The notes under the pieces were generated by a model, which was not told the origin of the DNA, did not search any database, and worked only from the letters and a program-made list of their open reading frames with translations. Position numbers and translations under genes: made by a program. Positions 12,181-26,116 of a stretch of DNA of 64,000 bases are shown piece after piece (the first letter of the stretch is position 1; every line of letters starts with the position of its first letter). This stretch comes from Dirofilaria immitis. Taxonomy: Eukaryota; Nematoda; Chromadorea; Rhabditida; Onchocercidae. The stretch is taken from contig JAKNDB010000105.1 of assembly GCA_024305405.1 (NCBI GenBank), positions 3,161,501 through 3,225,500 on the forward strand, written 5' to 3'.

Positions 12181-13149
12181 TATGTATCGTACTCTGACTC
12201 TAATTGACCTTCGTCCTTTACCTCCTTCATTTGAAGGTCATCCTTCTTTACAGCATCCTCACTACACTCCGCCGACTAGACATACACTCCAACAAGACAA
12301 CATTGATTTTCGTTTTCTTTGTCTGCTATGTAAACTCTTTTTGGAATTCTGCCAATTTTTATTTTTTTATGCACTTTAATTCATTCTTTAATTAGTTCGT
12401 CTAAATATAAGAACGAATCAATAAGAGTTATCCTCTCTTGAGCACATTCTATTTCCCTTTAAAAAAAAACTGAAGAGGGAGTGATTAGTCGAGAATGCAA
12501 TTCTCATTAGAAAGGCAGGTATAATAAAATTGCTGTTTTGTTTCTCATTATCTCTGAATATTTAGCAATAGAAAGTTACATTTTTCTCTTTTCTATCTTC
12601 CAGACAAAAAAATAACGAGAGATAATAACGAGAAGAATCAAGTACCTTTTTTAATATGATTATTCGAGAATGTTAATGAAAAAAACTGCTTCCCGAATGA
12701 ATTTTTTATGATAAATTTCAAAGTATAGTGAAATTTGTTTTTTTTTTTTTTTTACTGCAATGGACAATGTTCCCAATGAGCCAAGAGAAATGCGATATCA
12801 AATTTGATATATATTATTGTCAATCACTTTGACTAATGATGTGACACCAAAATTAATTGAAAGGTCATTTTCCTTCTTTTTCCTTTACTCTAATCATTTT
12901 TGCTTTGTTAAATTCATTCCGTACAAATTTTGCTTATCATTTTTAATTTAATTTTTCTTACTTTGAATCATACAATTTCAGAATAATTTGATAGCTCTTA
13001 TTTAAAAATAACTATGGTTATCGGAAATTTATATTAAGCTAATTCTTTTCCACAAAGCTATTCCTCTTACTGTCCTATTTGTTAAGTAATTGAAATATTC
13101 CAACAGCTTTTTCTCTTCGTAATTTTTAAAATATATTGCTGTTATAGCT

Positions 13150-13322
13150 ATCAAATTCATATTTTTAATTAATAATTTATATTTTTTAATTATCAATTGA
13201 TCAAATTCATATTTTTAATTAATAATTAAGAGATATATCTTTAGAGGACGTATTTTTTAATTAATAAGTAAGAGATGTATCTTTAGAGGACGTATTAAAG
13301 ATGTATCTTTAGAGGACGTATT
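13150..13322. repeat. Decayed short tandem repeats
   Basis: TCAAATTCATATTTTTAATT occurs twice about 50 bases apart, followed by three copies of a unit containing GATGTATCTTTAGAGGACGT (the first copy reads GATATATC), at about 13230, 13275 and 13300. Copy lengths differ, indicating repeated slippage or unequal exchange. Confidence 0.75.
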
Positions 13323-14628
13323 TCTATCAGCTCATTAATTGGCTTTTTATAATTATTCTTTAAAATGATCAGTTTTATTCAACTGAATACTTTGTTATTC
13401 CATTTCATTATATGTTTGACTGATATAATTGATTAAAAATTTGTATAAGTGTCAAGGAAAAATGATTGCTTTTCAGATCAAAATAAATCCGTGGGATTAA
13501 ATGATCTAGCCTTATTAGCATTTGAATAAACAAATAAAAAACTTTCATTTTCATTCAATTTCGACAAACTTCCGAAAATTTGCTGTAGGAAAAAGTTTTC
13601 ATAGCAGTGCATAAATATAAAATATTTTATATTTTTTTATGGGGAAAAAGAGAGAATGATAAGATAATGGAAGAATACTGTATTTAAATGATTCTAAAGA
13701 ATTGTAACTTATTTTCATCTCATTCTCCATGCAAAGAAATTAATGAAGGATTTCTTGAATACTTACTAAAATTTATCGATTAAAATAAAAGATTCCAAGC
13801 TGTGATATATTGCTTTTCATACGAAAGTCTTATCATTTTCTTTGATATCGTATTCAAAAAAGCAGCTCTATCATGAAGGTGCCAATAAAAGTGATCAGAG
13901 TTTTTTTCTTGATGTCCTTTTAAAGTAGACATCTGCATTTGAATACTGGAAAGAAATGCAGATAAAAATTATCATATTTTTTTTTTTAAATATTCCGTTC
14001 AAGAAAGTTGCAGATATTTATTGTTAATCATTAGCGGATAGGTAATTATTGAAATTGTTAAATAGCAGGATGGTGGATGGAATGTTGGCTAAGCTTATTA
14101 TTACAATGAAACAAATAAATGAGCAAAAGGTTATTGTCGCCTCTCTTACTACAGTAAATAATGACTTGCATACGTACAGTTTAATTCAGTTTAAATCGTA
14201 ATTTGTTTGCAAATTCGCACAATATATCTGATCTGTCTATCTACTTTTCCTAGAAGCGAGGAAATTTCATGGCAAAACAAGGGACCGTATTGTTGATAGC
14301 TATAATTCTTCTAAGAACCTACTTCAGTTTGAACTAATTCTGAAGAGTAAGGAGAGATAGAAACCTGATGAAATAATTTCTGGAGGAGTGTCACCTATTG
14401 AAGTCCTCAAAAATGAAGTAATGATTCTGGATTACTATATATTTGATAATTTGAAATAAAGGGTATTTCGGGCAGATGTAAAAAAGCGGAAGAGATTTTG
14501 TGTTTGATTGATTGCGTCTAGATTGAAACAAACCCTGGCATTTCTAATCTAAACATAGTCGCTTTTTTTCTGTCCTTTTAGTTAAAGGAGCTGAGTCCAC
14601 ATTTTACCGAAATATCCTTCCGTCCTTT

Positions 14629-14629
14629 C

Positions 14630-14664
<35 letters not shown>
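14629..14664. repeat. (CT)n microsatellite
   Basis: A near-perfect run of CT dinucleotides with one interruption (CTCCT). Confidence 0.95.
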
Positions 14665-15316
14665 GCCATTATTTATCATCTGCATTTCAACCTCATTCAA
14701 AAATTTTTCCTCCTTTCTACTCTGATCTTTATTGTAACTTTGACAGCATTATTTTATTAATTACTTTAAAATTAATTTAGCATTCTATTGCAATGTACGA
14801 AACAATGCTATTGATATATTTTGTAAAGGAAAAAAAAAAGGATAAATTACACTTTTTTTTCTTCATAAAAGGAGGAAATGCTGCTTATAAGTGTATAATA
14901 ATAAAGTATATCATTCCCAAATCTCTTCCTTGCCTTATCAAAAAAAAAAAGATATGGGATAATTCTGTACCGCTTTTTTCTTTCTCATCCTTATTAAAAA
15001 GCCAAATTTTAAAGTGATGTCAATAATTATTTTTTTTTCTTTTCAACTCTCTTGCTCTCTTCTGATTATTATTGAAATTAGAATTTTAAAAATATAATGA
15101 ATGAAAAACGTTTCCTTTGATTTGTTTTTATTTTCAACCCACGAAGAAAAAGAAATGATTTTGTATCAGAGCAATTTTACTGAAATTTGATCAAAGAAAT
15201 AATGAATCTCGAGAATATTATGATTAATAAAAACCGGTAAAATATGCTATTAGGAAATTTAAATTTTTATTTTTAATAATATTAACATCTACCAGATACT
15301 TAAAAATGACAATTTG

Positions 15317-15320
<4 letters not shown>

Positions 15321-15360
<40 letters not shown>
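15321..15360. repeat. (TA)n microsatellite
   Basis: An uninterrupted TA dinucleotide run of about 40 bases. Confidence 0.95.
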
Positions 15361-15364
<4 letters not shown>

Positions 15365-17927
15365 ATTAGTATTACTTGTTAACTTAATATTATATTAATT
15401 CATTCAACTGTTTTGTATATACTATTAAATTTTAGGCGAGGAAGAAATGGCGAGAAGAATCGAAATTTTATATTTACCTTATCCATTCATTATTTAGATG
15501 AATGGTTTGCATAGAATTGATAGTATCGATGGTTTTCATACCTGTCTAGCTTTATGCCACAGTTGCTTTTCTCTTATTTCGCTTACAATACAAATTGTGA
15601 AATGTCATGTTATCATACTAACTAGAATAAAATAGATTTTCTGAAATGTTAATTAATATCGCCAGATACTCTTTTGTAGCTTATTCTGAACAAAATAGAG
15701 CAAAGCATCTATTCTCGAAAAATTCTTATTGTAATCCGTCAAATCTTTCTGTTTAAAATCCATTGGCACTTAAGGTTGTGTTATCGATAGTTTGCATAGT
15801 GTTTACAGTTTTTTCTTTTTCAATTGCTTGCGATATTTTCAACTTTCGTTCATCCCTTCGATGAGCATCAGTCATTGCAAATGTTACTCTTTTCATCAAT
15901 GCTTTGATATATTTTCATTTGTTATTTATCATTCTTAAATCATAATACGAGTTTGGATCACATTTAGGGAAAAAGCAATAGAAGCTCAAAATACAAAGAA
16001 ATGAAATTAAAACGAAACGAAGAGTCAAAGTTTAAATAAACTCTTAATAATGTTAATAATTTTCAAAGAATTATAAATCCATTTAGATTCCTTTATCAAA
16101 TAAAATTGAATTCTGTTTTCATTTTATCAGAAATTTATCTAAAACATTAGAGTCACTGAATAAGTGCGGAGAACTATCAATCATTGAAATATTTGTTGAA
16201 AACATTTTGCAAACTTTTTTCCTTTCTTATATAAAGAATAATATATTAAGAATTGAAGAGGATTGTAAGAATAATACGAAATGCTCAAAAATTGATCTGT
16301 TGGAAAATCGGGAATTAGAAATGTTTTGATCTAAATAGGCACTTTCATGGAACATTTCGTGGCTTAGGCTTATGAACAAGATAAGATATCCGTCAATCAA
16401 TAATAATATTCATTCGCATCTATCACTTGCCTTAGTTAATTCCTTTATACTTCCAGTTTCAATTTAATAATTTATCTATTTTATTTTCATATCTTAACCA
16501 ATTATATATGTCAGTTATTGAATTGCTATAATTGAAATGGGAAACATGCTTGATCATTTTATTTTTCATTTGCTCTCCTTATGCGCGAAGTTAAAAAGTT
16601 TGTTAAAGGAATGGATTTTATGCCTAATTCCCAATCCTCATTTCAAATTCTCTTATTTTGGTGTAAAGAAAGAAAAAAACATTATCAAGTTTATTTTACA
16701 CTAGAACACTTTTTTAATATATGAATTTTTAAACGATCTTTTTCCCAAATTTATATATTACTCTTTAATATAATTGACTTGTAAAAATACCATTTTTGTC
16801 GTTAATTTTTCGCTGATTTTCCAGTTTTTCTCTCCTACATTATGAATAGACTAGAGAATGATTTTAATGAGTTTGAAATATAACCATTGATACTTTGGAT
16901 TGGCATTAAATTATTTATTGATAATATTTCTATCATTATGTGCTAAATTTATTGCTTTTATAAAAGTTCTATATAAGTAAGAAGATGTAAACATGCAGGA
17001 AAGTAGTACAAAACAATGTCACCGCAGAAGTTGGACAAATATTTCTCAGAAATTAAGGAATGAATGAGTCTTTTATGATTGTTTGTAATTATCATTTTAA
17101 ATTAATGAAATATTAGAATAGAAGCCGTAAAGCAGAAATCCGAATTAAATGTTCCTTATTATCACCTCTATTTCTTGTCTGTAATAATTTCTCATCTTTT
17201 ATTTCGATCAGAGTTTACACTGCAAGCTAGAGCTGTATGATAGGTCTTCAAATTGCAATTTCGTGATAAATGATCACAAAATAACTACCAGCTCTTGGGA
17301 ATTACCCAGATTTCATAAATTTTTCCGCTTAACAAAGGCCTTGATTCTTCCCATCACTAAGGAATGATTTCCGTTAAAAATTTCACTAGGAAGAATAAAA
17401 GAAAAAGAGATTATTTGAGAAATGTGATTTCCATCAGACATATTTCATCGACAAGAGAATTAAAGAAGAGTGCGATATGTAATAACAGGGCAAGAAAAGA
17501 TCGAATAGTTCAAATCGGAAACCTCTTGTTTAATGCCCTCATAGTATTTGGGTGGTGTGGCAAAACGCTTTTTTCAGAGGTGTCAAAGGATTTTTGAAAT
17601 ATCGTAAAGTAAATACAGTAATACAGTATTCATATTAAGAAATCGAGAATGCTAGTAAAATGAAGAGATTTAAAGATAAGGAAGGTGAGTTTTCAATAAT
17701 AACTAATGAGAGCATATAGTTAATTATTCATATGGCAGAATGTCGCATAATTATATTTCAGTCGCAAGATATCTTTATTAGTAATAAAATATAAACTTTC
17801 ACAGTATTTCCCATTCTAATTTCACTTTAAATGTTAAGTTCTTCGTTGAAAAATTTGTGGCACAAAAAAATGTGAAACTTGTACTTTCAATATTTTCTAA
17901 AAATTTCTGATCAGGTTGCTTGAAATT

Positions 17928-17953
17928 AAAATTGACATAGCTATGTCAATTTT
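17928..17953. repeat. 26-base perfect palindrome
   Basis: AAAATTGACATAG followed directly by its exact reverse complement, with no loop. Confidence 0.9.
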
Positions 17954-18955
17954 GTGGTCATAATGCTATCATTTTCAATAGTGAAATCAATCATACAATA
18001 TACTGGAAATAACGATTTGTGACCCATTTTAGAAATGAAATTGAAAAAAAAGAGAGAGCACTGTTGAATAAAAGGTTGCATTTCTCGATTTAGCAGCTTC
18101 TTTCACTTCCAAGCAATCTTTTCCCAGAAAAAGAAGTGCAATGTCATTGTAAACAGTTGTCAAGTAATTGCTATCACCGCCTTCATCCAGTTAGTGATAA
18201 GTTAATAGGAAGGAGCAGAGAGAAGCGGAAATGGGCAACGAAACATTCTTACGGTCACATCACAATCTCATCAGAGAGAATCAGGAAAAAAGGGTGCACC
18301 AATGAGTAACACTTTGCACGGATGAATCATAAGTAATCAAATCTGGAACTCTCGTCGGAGTGCAGCAGATCCATTCTCCGAGTAGTGGAAAAGCACACAT
18401 TCCTTCCCAGCCCATTCGAGCGATATATTCCCGAGGAATGCTCAGATGGATATCGTTTCACAATACTACTACAGCCATCTTTCAATGTATGTGACACTTG
18501 CAAAGGGAACTGTTCTGCTAAATTTATTTCTGCAGTTATTTTCCTTGCTGAAAATATCGTCCGTTATCGCTTATCGAAAAAATATGAAGTATAGGTTTTC
18601 GAAAATACTTCGAAAGTTCTGTTGCCCAATCCATTCTCAAAATTCCCTCGCTCATTTTTATAGTCAATTCTTCTTTACTTATAACCACATGAAATAGAGA
18701 AACGGATCTTTTCAGTAGCATAGATATCAGTGAGAGAGGAAGAAAAGAATAAATTCAATCTTTGAGTTATAGAAAATAATGCTTCATTAGAAGCAGAAGT
18801 ATCGAAGAATGATTCCCTATCTTATTAGTTAGAGATAAGCCTGTTAGATTTCTTCGTCGAAATTAATTTGCAGTAAGTGAGTTGTTGAATCATTGATTTC
18901 GACCAAGTTCCAGTTAATGATTTCCAATCATTATTGAATTGAGAAGGATATGAAG

Positions 18956-19012
18956 TCCTTCCTAAGGAAGGAATTAAAGAAGCTTTTGAGAATCAAAAGC
19001 TTCTTTTAATTC
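18956..19012. repeat. Two adjacent palindromes
   Basis: First, TCCTTCCT-A-AGGAAGGA at 18956-18972. Overlapping its end, a 19-base arm GAATTAAAGAAGCTTTTGA (18971-18989) meets an almost exact complementary arm ending at 19012, with a loop of about three bases and one bulge. Confidence 0.85.
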
Positions 19013-22000
19013 AATCATTCTAATTCTCGATCTTATTTGAACTTTTGAATTGCAGTTTCAGTTTCTTCGTGGGATTAAGTTTAGGGAATCTCTAATTTTC
19101 ATACACTTTATTTGTTGATCTTTCCATTTCCTCAACTGCCAGCCTTTTTAAAAAGAATGATAAGAAGAGATTTGTGATGAGATATACAAGACTGGCTCTT
19201 CAACTTTGGAAATTTCTTTTGCTTTATTATATCACAATTTTTGATGGCACTTCTTTCTTGCTCTGTGTCTTTTTATATGCGGGGATGAACAATTTTTTGT
19301 TAACAGCTGTCTAAAGGAAATAATTCATCTTTCGAAATTTGATCTTTGGTCGAAGAAGTTTGTGGCATCGCCAGTTGCATCATTCGAATGCGTCCTTTTC
19401 ATTGATTCGTTAAATTCATTGTTAAAAAAAAAAAAAGAAAAAAACTTTCATTATTTTCGTGAACCATTTCGTCTGATCGAAGCCATTCCATACAATTTTA
19501 GTCTTTCTTATGCACGCAAAAATCATTCGATCTTTCGGTGATTCAATTGCATCATATATATTTTTAAAACCATTCATTCTCTTTCCAAATTTTTTGATAT
19601 GCAAATTTTATTATATGCAAACGATAAGATAGTAAAGCGAATTGTTTGAGCGAATGAAGTTGTGTTTTAATCATCGCTTCAATGAAATCTCATTTTGTAT
19701 CATTTTCAGAATATATGTATCGGACAAACTTTTTCATCCCCTTTTTAAATATCGATTATAATGACGAAATAGACGAGACGCACTCATCTGATACATTTTA
19801 TGACTTCTACTGGGGATGTTGATTACGCCATTTTCGCATTTTTCTGGATAACATGTCAATTTGTTTAAAAACTTCGTGGGATGTGTACTCTGAGAAATGT
19901 TTTATTAAATAACCATCTTTCGGCGGCTATTCAATCCTGCTGTTCGATCCTTTTCTTTTTACTTCACGATTTGAATCATTTACAGATTAGGACTAATTTA
20001 ATGGCAACAAAATAGGATTGATCGCAAAAATATTCGTTGCATTAACAAAAATGTAAGTGATTTTTTTTACCAAGCATTTGTTGGTTTTGAAATGTCAAAT
20101 CAAACACGAACTTTAAATAATGGAATTAATAAATGAGAGCTTGATCTTTTTAATCATGATGACTGCAAATATATTCCCATATTCTAATGATACATGTAAC
20201 CTTTCTGATTATGTCATTTGTTAATTAGTTTTGAAATGTTGGAATTGTCGACTGTTCACATTAATGATCGATATTCATTTCTAGATGGCATTAGTTGCGA
20301 AATTTAAGTCATCATACATATTTTTAGATTTTTGTTGTATTTTCTTACTTTTCAGAGAGTAGCTACTGCTGCCTTGTCCTGTTTTTGCACCCTCACAATT
20401 CATTTATTTCATTCCTGCTTTTGAATGCATGCAATGGTAGATGAGTTATGGGAGAAGAATTGTATACCCTTATTTTCTTCTCTTCTTATTAGGTCCATAA
20501 TTCCATTTACTTTTTAAATACCTTATCACTGAATAAAATATCGATCTTCTCGATGCTGATATTTCAATAGTTTCTTCCCTTCTTCTTTATAGCGCTACCT
20601 TCAACATCAACATTCAAATTACTATTTTAAAGAGATTATTTTGATTTAGTTATTAGTTACCTTAGAAAGATTGTTTTTACTACTAAATATCGTGAAGTTA
20701 ATCTTATATATTATTCTCTCTCCTGGTTGGTGAATAATTATTGATCGTGATATGTCCAGAAAATAATTCTATACAAGATGTACAAGACAGCTAAGGAACA
20801 AATGATGCGATGAGGTATGAAAATTAATGGGAAGGAAATATTATTCATACAGAGTGAGTGAGGCGGCAATATTACTTTTTTTTTTTTTGAGGAATAGCAG
20901 GGAAAATATTTTTGAATGTTAACAACAAATAAAGCATATGAAAACAACAATAATCAATTATTAGATTGTTTTGGAAGAATTTTTTTCCATCGATTTTTGC
21001 ATTTTTCATTTTGTTATCGTCGCATACTTCTGCCCTTTATCAAAATAGAGAGAATGGTCTTTATTATTTGATTAGTATGTTTTATTGCTTAACGAAAAAT
21101 AATACATTCTATAGATTCGAATTTTCTGCTTATCGTCTACTTTATGATGAAAACTACCTAGCTCAGTTTCAATCACTGATTAATGTAAATCTTCATTGTT
21201 CAATAGTATTTGAATTGAATTTAGCTGAGTTTACTAGTCCTCTCAACATTGTTATTGACAAGCATTATTCACTTTATTCCAATTTGTTTGATCTCCTCAG
21301 ATTGATTGATTTTTTTCAAATTTCAAGAGCCATAAGTACATATATTTTTCCAGTTTTATTTGCTTTCTTCTGTCTATTAGTGCTAAAATATTAAAAATTT
21401 CTATAATTTATTTCATAATGTCAATATAATTCTCATAATGATGAAAATTGTTATGAACAGTTTCAGCAAAAAAAACTTCTCTATTCTGCAAATATCATAT
21501 ATTTCAAAGCCCTTAAACCTAATTTGTTCTTCTTGATATTGGATTATATTCAGTAATCATTATTATTCCGATGTTAATTATTTAAAAACGTTGAGAGTAG
21601 TAGATTCATGCATATTACATGTCTGAATTGAGTGATATAGCTCTCGAACGAAGAAGCAAGATCAAATAATTTCAGTTGACTAATAGTACTGTTTTTGAAT
21701 TTTAGAGAAAACGTTTAGTTCAGAATTATTTAATTGATCTTAATGACGATACGTCCTTCTTGAATAGAAGTGTCATGCTTTTCTTGTAACTTTTCTGTTT
21801 CCCGTGCTTATTTGCTCTAAAGCTCGGCTCGGGTGATCACGAATTGCATTACTGTTATCATTTAGTTATCTCGGAATATATGTTCCGATCAGTTTGACAT
21901 TATAATTTGCAATTAAAACTGTTTATTTCAAGAGTTTTATAGAGGATCGATTCTTTTATTAATGAGTCAGCATGTGAAAGGGTTGTTTTGAACGATGTAC

Positions 22001-25000
22001 TCATGAGTCAGCACAGCTACTTCTATTTTCATCTTTATTGTATACATATTCCCTTAAAAGACTATTTGAAATAGAGAATCATTTGATGCTTAAATTTAAT
22101 GTATTTTTTTTTCCATCCTTTACCCATCAATGATTACTAGTAATTAGAGGAAATGTTAATAATACTAAAGGATTATTTGACACAGGTTGAAGTTGCATTC
22201 TTTCATCTTTTTTTTCTTCAAGATAAATTTTTATCATTTTTCAAATAAAATAAGGTTTTTTTTTCTTTTTTTCTTACAACATTATTTATTTATCCATATC
22301 CTTTTCATTGATCGTATTTGTCCTGTGTAGACTTTCAGTGTAATATATCTTACATAAAGTTGACACATATTATGACACAAAGTGACAGTTGGTACAATTA
22401 GATGTATTATGCAGTAAGAGAGTGATTACGTTAATGTCATATTTATTAATAAATGGTACTAGTAAAGGGACCGTGTAAAAGTTGAATTATACCACAATGG
22501 CTGTGATTTTTTTCAGAGTGCGTAAATTATTTGAGTAGTTGAAACGCATATATGTGGACATCGTATTGGCATAAAGGATACTCATTGAAGTTCATTTGTT
22601 CCTTTAAATAAATCTCATTTTATTAAAATCCACTGATGGAAACTATTAGCACTTAGGGGATCTAATTTTCTAAAATCTTGCTTTCTCTCTCTAGCAATCT
22701 TGAATCAATTTTATTTTCGAATTATACATTATCAAATGTTGCCACATAATTTGTTTTCCATTTTACGGAATTTTTTCATTAAATAAATTCAATGCCGTAA
22801 AAGTAGTTTGTTTGTTTAGTTTAGTAGTTTTCAACATGATGTATTTGGTCTTTCTCGGATTATTGCGAAATCATATGGAAAATTTTGGTTCTCCATATAT
22901 ATCATCATCATCATCATCGATTTCCAGGTTTAGTAAATTTTTTTTAAGCAGGCCAGAAAAAGAACATCGGTGACTATCGAACTGAAAAGAACGGAGCTAA
23001 AATAAATTTTAAATTGCTATTGAAAGTAATGTTTACTGACAAATTTTGTTTTTCAAAAATGTTCCCTAAAAACAGTCGCAGTTATTCTATATCATGAATC
23101 TACCAGCTGAACAATCTCTTCATAATCTGGTAAATTATATTTGTCGAGAGAATAATATTAAAAGTACTTGAGAAGCTACTGCATATTCAAAAATTGTCAC
23201 AATTGGTGTTATAACATTGATTTATTTTCCAGTTGCAGAATAAAAGTGCTATCAATGGCAAAAAAGTTTATTAGTTACTTTTCATCGATAATTATGATAG
23301 TCAATGAGGAGGAGGAGGAGGAGATATGCTTATTAATAGTTCAAGTTATTAATACAGTTGTTATAAAGTTTGAATAACAAAGATAAATGAATGAAAATAG
23401 TTTCATTGTCTCTTAAATTTATCCTCGTTAATATTAATCAGCGATCTCCATACTATTCAATTGCTGTATTTTAGTGAATCGCTGAAATATCTTTTCATAA
23501 TTTATAGTAAAGAAAGAAAAGATTGATGAACTTGAACTTTGTAGCGTAGTAAAGTGAATCAATATTCTACATTTCCGTTTGAAAAGAATTCTAGCAGATT
23601 TGAGCAATAAATGTCCTTATTTCCTTCGTCTCCAAAAGATATTGGAAACTTTCTTTCCTCATTCTACTGAAAATTGAGTATATTCTCAAAATTCAATATG
23701 AAATTTGAGTTGAATTTGAATTTGAATCATATATTAGTTTTTATTCAGTATAAAAAACGAGAACCTTTAATGTTTTCATTTAAGATGACAGGTAATATTG
23801 AGATATCTATGCGAATCAGTGAAATATTATGTACGAAATTTAGATTTTTGTTTCGTAGAAATATTCCAGCTTACCTTGAAGTCATGTTTTCTTGCTAAAG
23901 AAAATTAATTGAGAGATGTCTTCCATAAATTTGTGACATATTATTTATGTGATGAAGTAAGACATGTGATCGTTCTGTCATTAATTTCAATCCTATGGAA
24001 AAGTATAAACTAGTGAAACTTTTTTTTTCATTTTTGATTTGTCCATCTTCGCTAAGAATTTTCCTAAGATTTCTGCTATATGATGTTTTTTCATTGAGTT
24101 GGGTATTTGAAGTTTTTTGGAAAATGTTAGGCAATGATCTTCTTACTACAAGAATTCGAAGTATTCTCATTGCAGCTTGATTAATGTAGATTTTGAAATA
24201 GGCAAATCGTAAGTCCAAGAAGCTCCTTGCAAATTTAAAAGACATTCCATAATCTATGCTCTACAATAATAAGTTTTTCTTAAATATAGTGAGCTTTTTT
24301 AATAGCTTGCCATATATAATCCTGTGATGTGCACCTGATTTAGCATTGATTTTTCGTCACGAATTGAATAATTAGATTAGATTAACGTTGAATGAGCATT
24401 CTTTATATTATGCCTTTTTAATTTAAAAGTATGGGTTTGAAGCAGACTGTAGGAAGAAAAAAAGAAATAAGTTGCGTTAACTGTCGTTGAATAGCAAACG
24501 AACTGCGACTAACGTAACATAGCCAGCCATGAACTGGACGAATGGAGATGATCGATTATAGCCAGGTGAAATGTTTTCGCCATTAAAAGCCGATAAGAAC
24601 ATTTTGTTCTGTGGTGATGAATAATTTCTGTTTTATGAGCGATGTGATTTAGTCAGAGAGATTCTTTTCCACTTTATTACTACAAATAATTCGATTCTTA
24701 GAGAATTTTTTAAATTGTTGGCATTGTGATTAGAATTTTTTCTTGCAGTCTTATTAATGCAGAATAATTGGTGTCTGACTAAATAATTATAAAATAGGAG
24801 GAATAATTAATGATTCCTTCAGATATGCACTATGTAATTAGACAAAGGATTTAGAGAAGGATTTATCTGTAAGCATTTCTTGTCATTTTTGATTCTCAAA
24901 TTAAATCACCTTCTTAATTTTCTCTCTTTATTCATGTTTTCTTTAATTAGAGTGAAAAATTATAATCTTATTTCTTCGAAGGTTTTATTTTTTTTTCCTT

Positions 25001-25782
25001 AAAATAATATATATTTTATGAAAAAATTAGTCACTATTGAAGGATCTGTAGGTTTATTTGATAATTGCTAAATTGTTAAAATGTAAGCATGGATCTTTGA
25101 ACTAAAAGGATTTATGAATGTGTCTGTTCAAATATTTTTTAAAAAACTTTTAATGCTTCATTTTCAAAAAGTGCAAATTCACTTCTTTCACTTCTCCACT
25201 AATCTACTATTGCTATCGGATTTATGGTTCCTTAAAGAACATAATGTCTCGTGGATCGAAAAATTCAATATGCATGTCCCACCGAGCTAAAATATCTATA
25301 CCACATTTTCCCGTCCGAACTATTTATAAAATGGATTTTTTTTTCATTTTAAATATCATGAGATTGATGTTTAGAACGATGCAGATAAATGTGTAGTCTT
25401 GCTTCTATATCTTTTGAATAATGAACTTTGACCGCCTCATACTGAATCAGAAAGCAGTGAAAAATGTACGACTCTCAGAAGCCTTCATCTTTATATTTAT
25501 AAATAATTATAGCATTAACAAGGAAGAGCATAATGTTTGATAAGGGCAACTTGTTGAACTTCCTATTCGATAGAGAAAAAGATGTGCTTGTATACAAACA
25601 CACATACTGCGATACATTTCTCTGCTCTCTCCTTCCTTCCGTGTACTTTTGTCAATTTCGTTGTTAAATGACGGAAATTTCTTCCTTCCTTATTCAATAC
25701 AACTATTTAAGTTCAGAAATATATCCATCTTTCTTTATTATAAGCAGATTGCTTTCTTACTTTCTGTGCAATTTGAAGGGTG

Positions 25783-25883
25783 GAATTCATGATTGGATGA
25801 TTGGATGACTAGATGACTAGATAGATGACTAAAGACTGGATAATGCGATGATTAGATGATTAGATGATTGGATGACTGGATGA
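25783..25883. repeat. GATGATTG/GATGACTA-type minisatellite
   Basis: A run of variable 8 to 10 base units such as GATGATTG, GATGACTA and GATGATTA with interspersed spacers. Order and length of the units vary. Confidence 0.8.
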
Positions 25884-26116
25884 AATTTTGGTAGCTTGTT
25901 TAGTTCGGATTATGTAATTAACAAAAGACTCTTCTTATAAAATATACTTCACGTACGTTTATTACAGGATATGAACGTGTAATCGTTTCCAAAGAATATT
26001 TTAGACTTTGAATTACAAGATTTTGGGGGAATAAAAGTTTGAGGAAAAAAATTTTTAGAAGTGTAAATTTAATTTTATTCTGTTCTAGAGAACTTTGTCG
26101 AAACAAAAGTGTTAAC

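Larger units (their letters stand above)
9626..26116. other. Long gene-poor interval (about 16.5 kb)
   Basis: No exon with a recognisable protein family was found on either strand. Open frames of up to 142 codons (for example 20966-21394 plus, 23895-24245 minus) are rich in F, L, I, Y, N and K, as expected of AT-rich chance frames, and lack conserved motifs. Contents worth naming: a hairpin at 11.6 kb, a GC-richer block with a strong donor at 12.0-12.2 kb, a decayed tandem repeat at 13.15-13.32 kb, CT and TA microsatellites at 14.6 and 15.3 kb, palindromes at 17.9 and 18.96 kb, and a GATGA-type repeat at 25.8 kb. It may include a long 5' intron or the regulatory region of the next gene. Confidence 0.6.

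Noticed and set aside
20966..21394. 142-codon open frame, plus strand
   Set aside because: Composition is F/L/Y/S/I rich as expected of AT-rich DNA, with no motif, no supporting neighbouring exons and no family resemblance.
23895..24245. 116-codon open frame, minus strand
   Set aside because: Overlaps another open frame on the opposite strand, and no recognisable domain or splice context.
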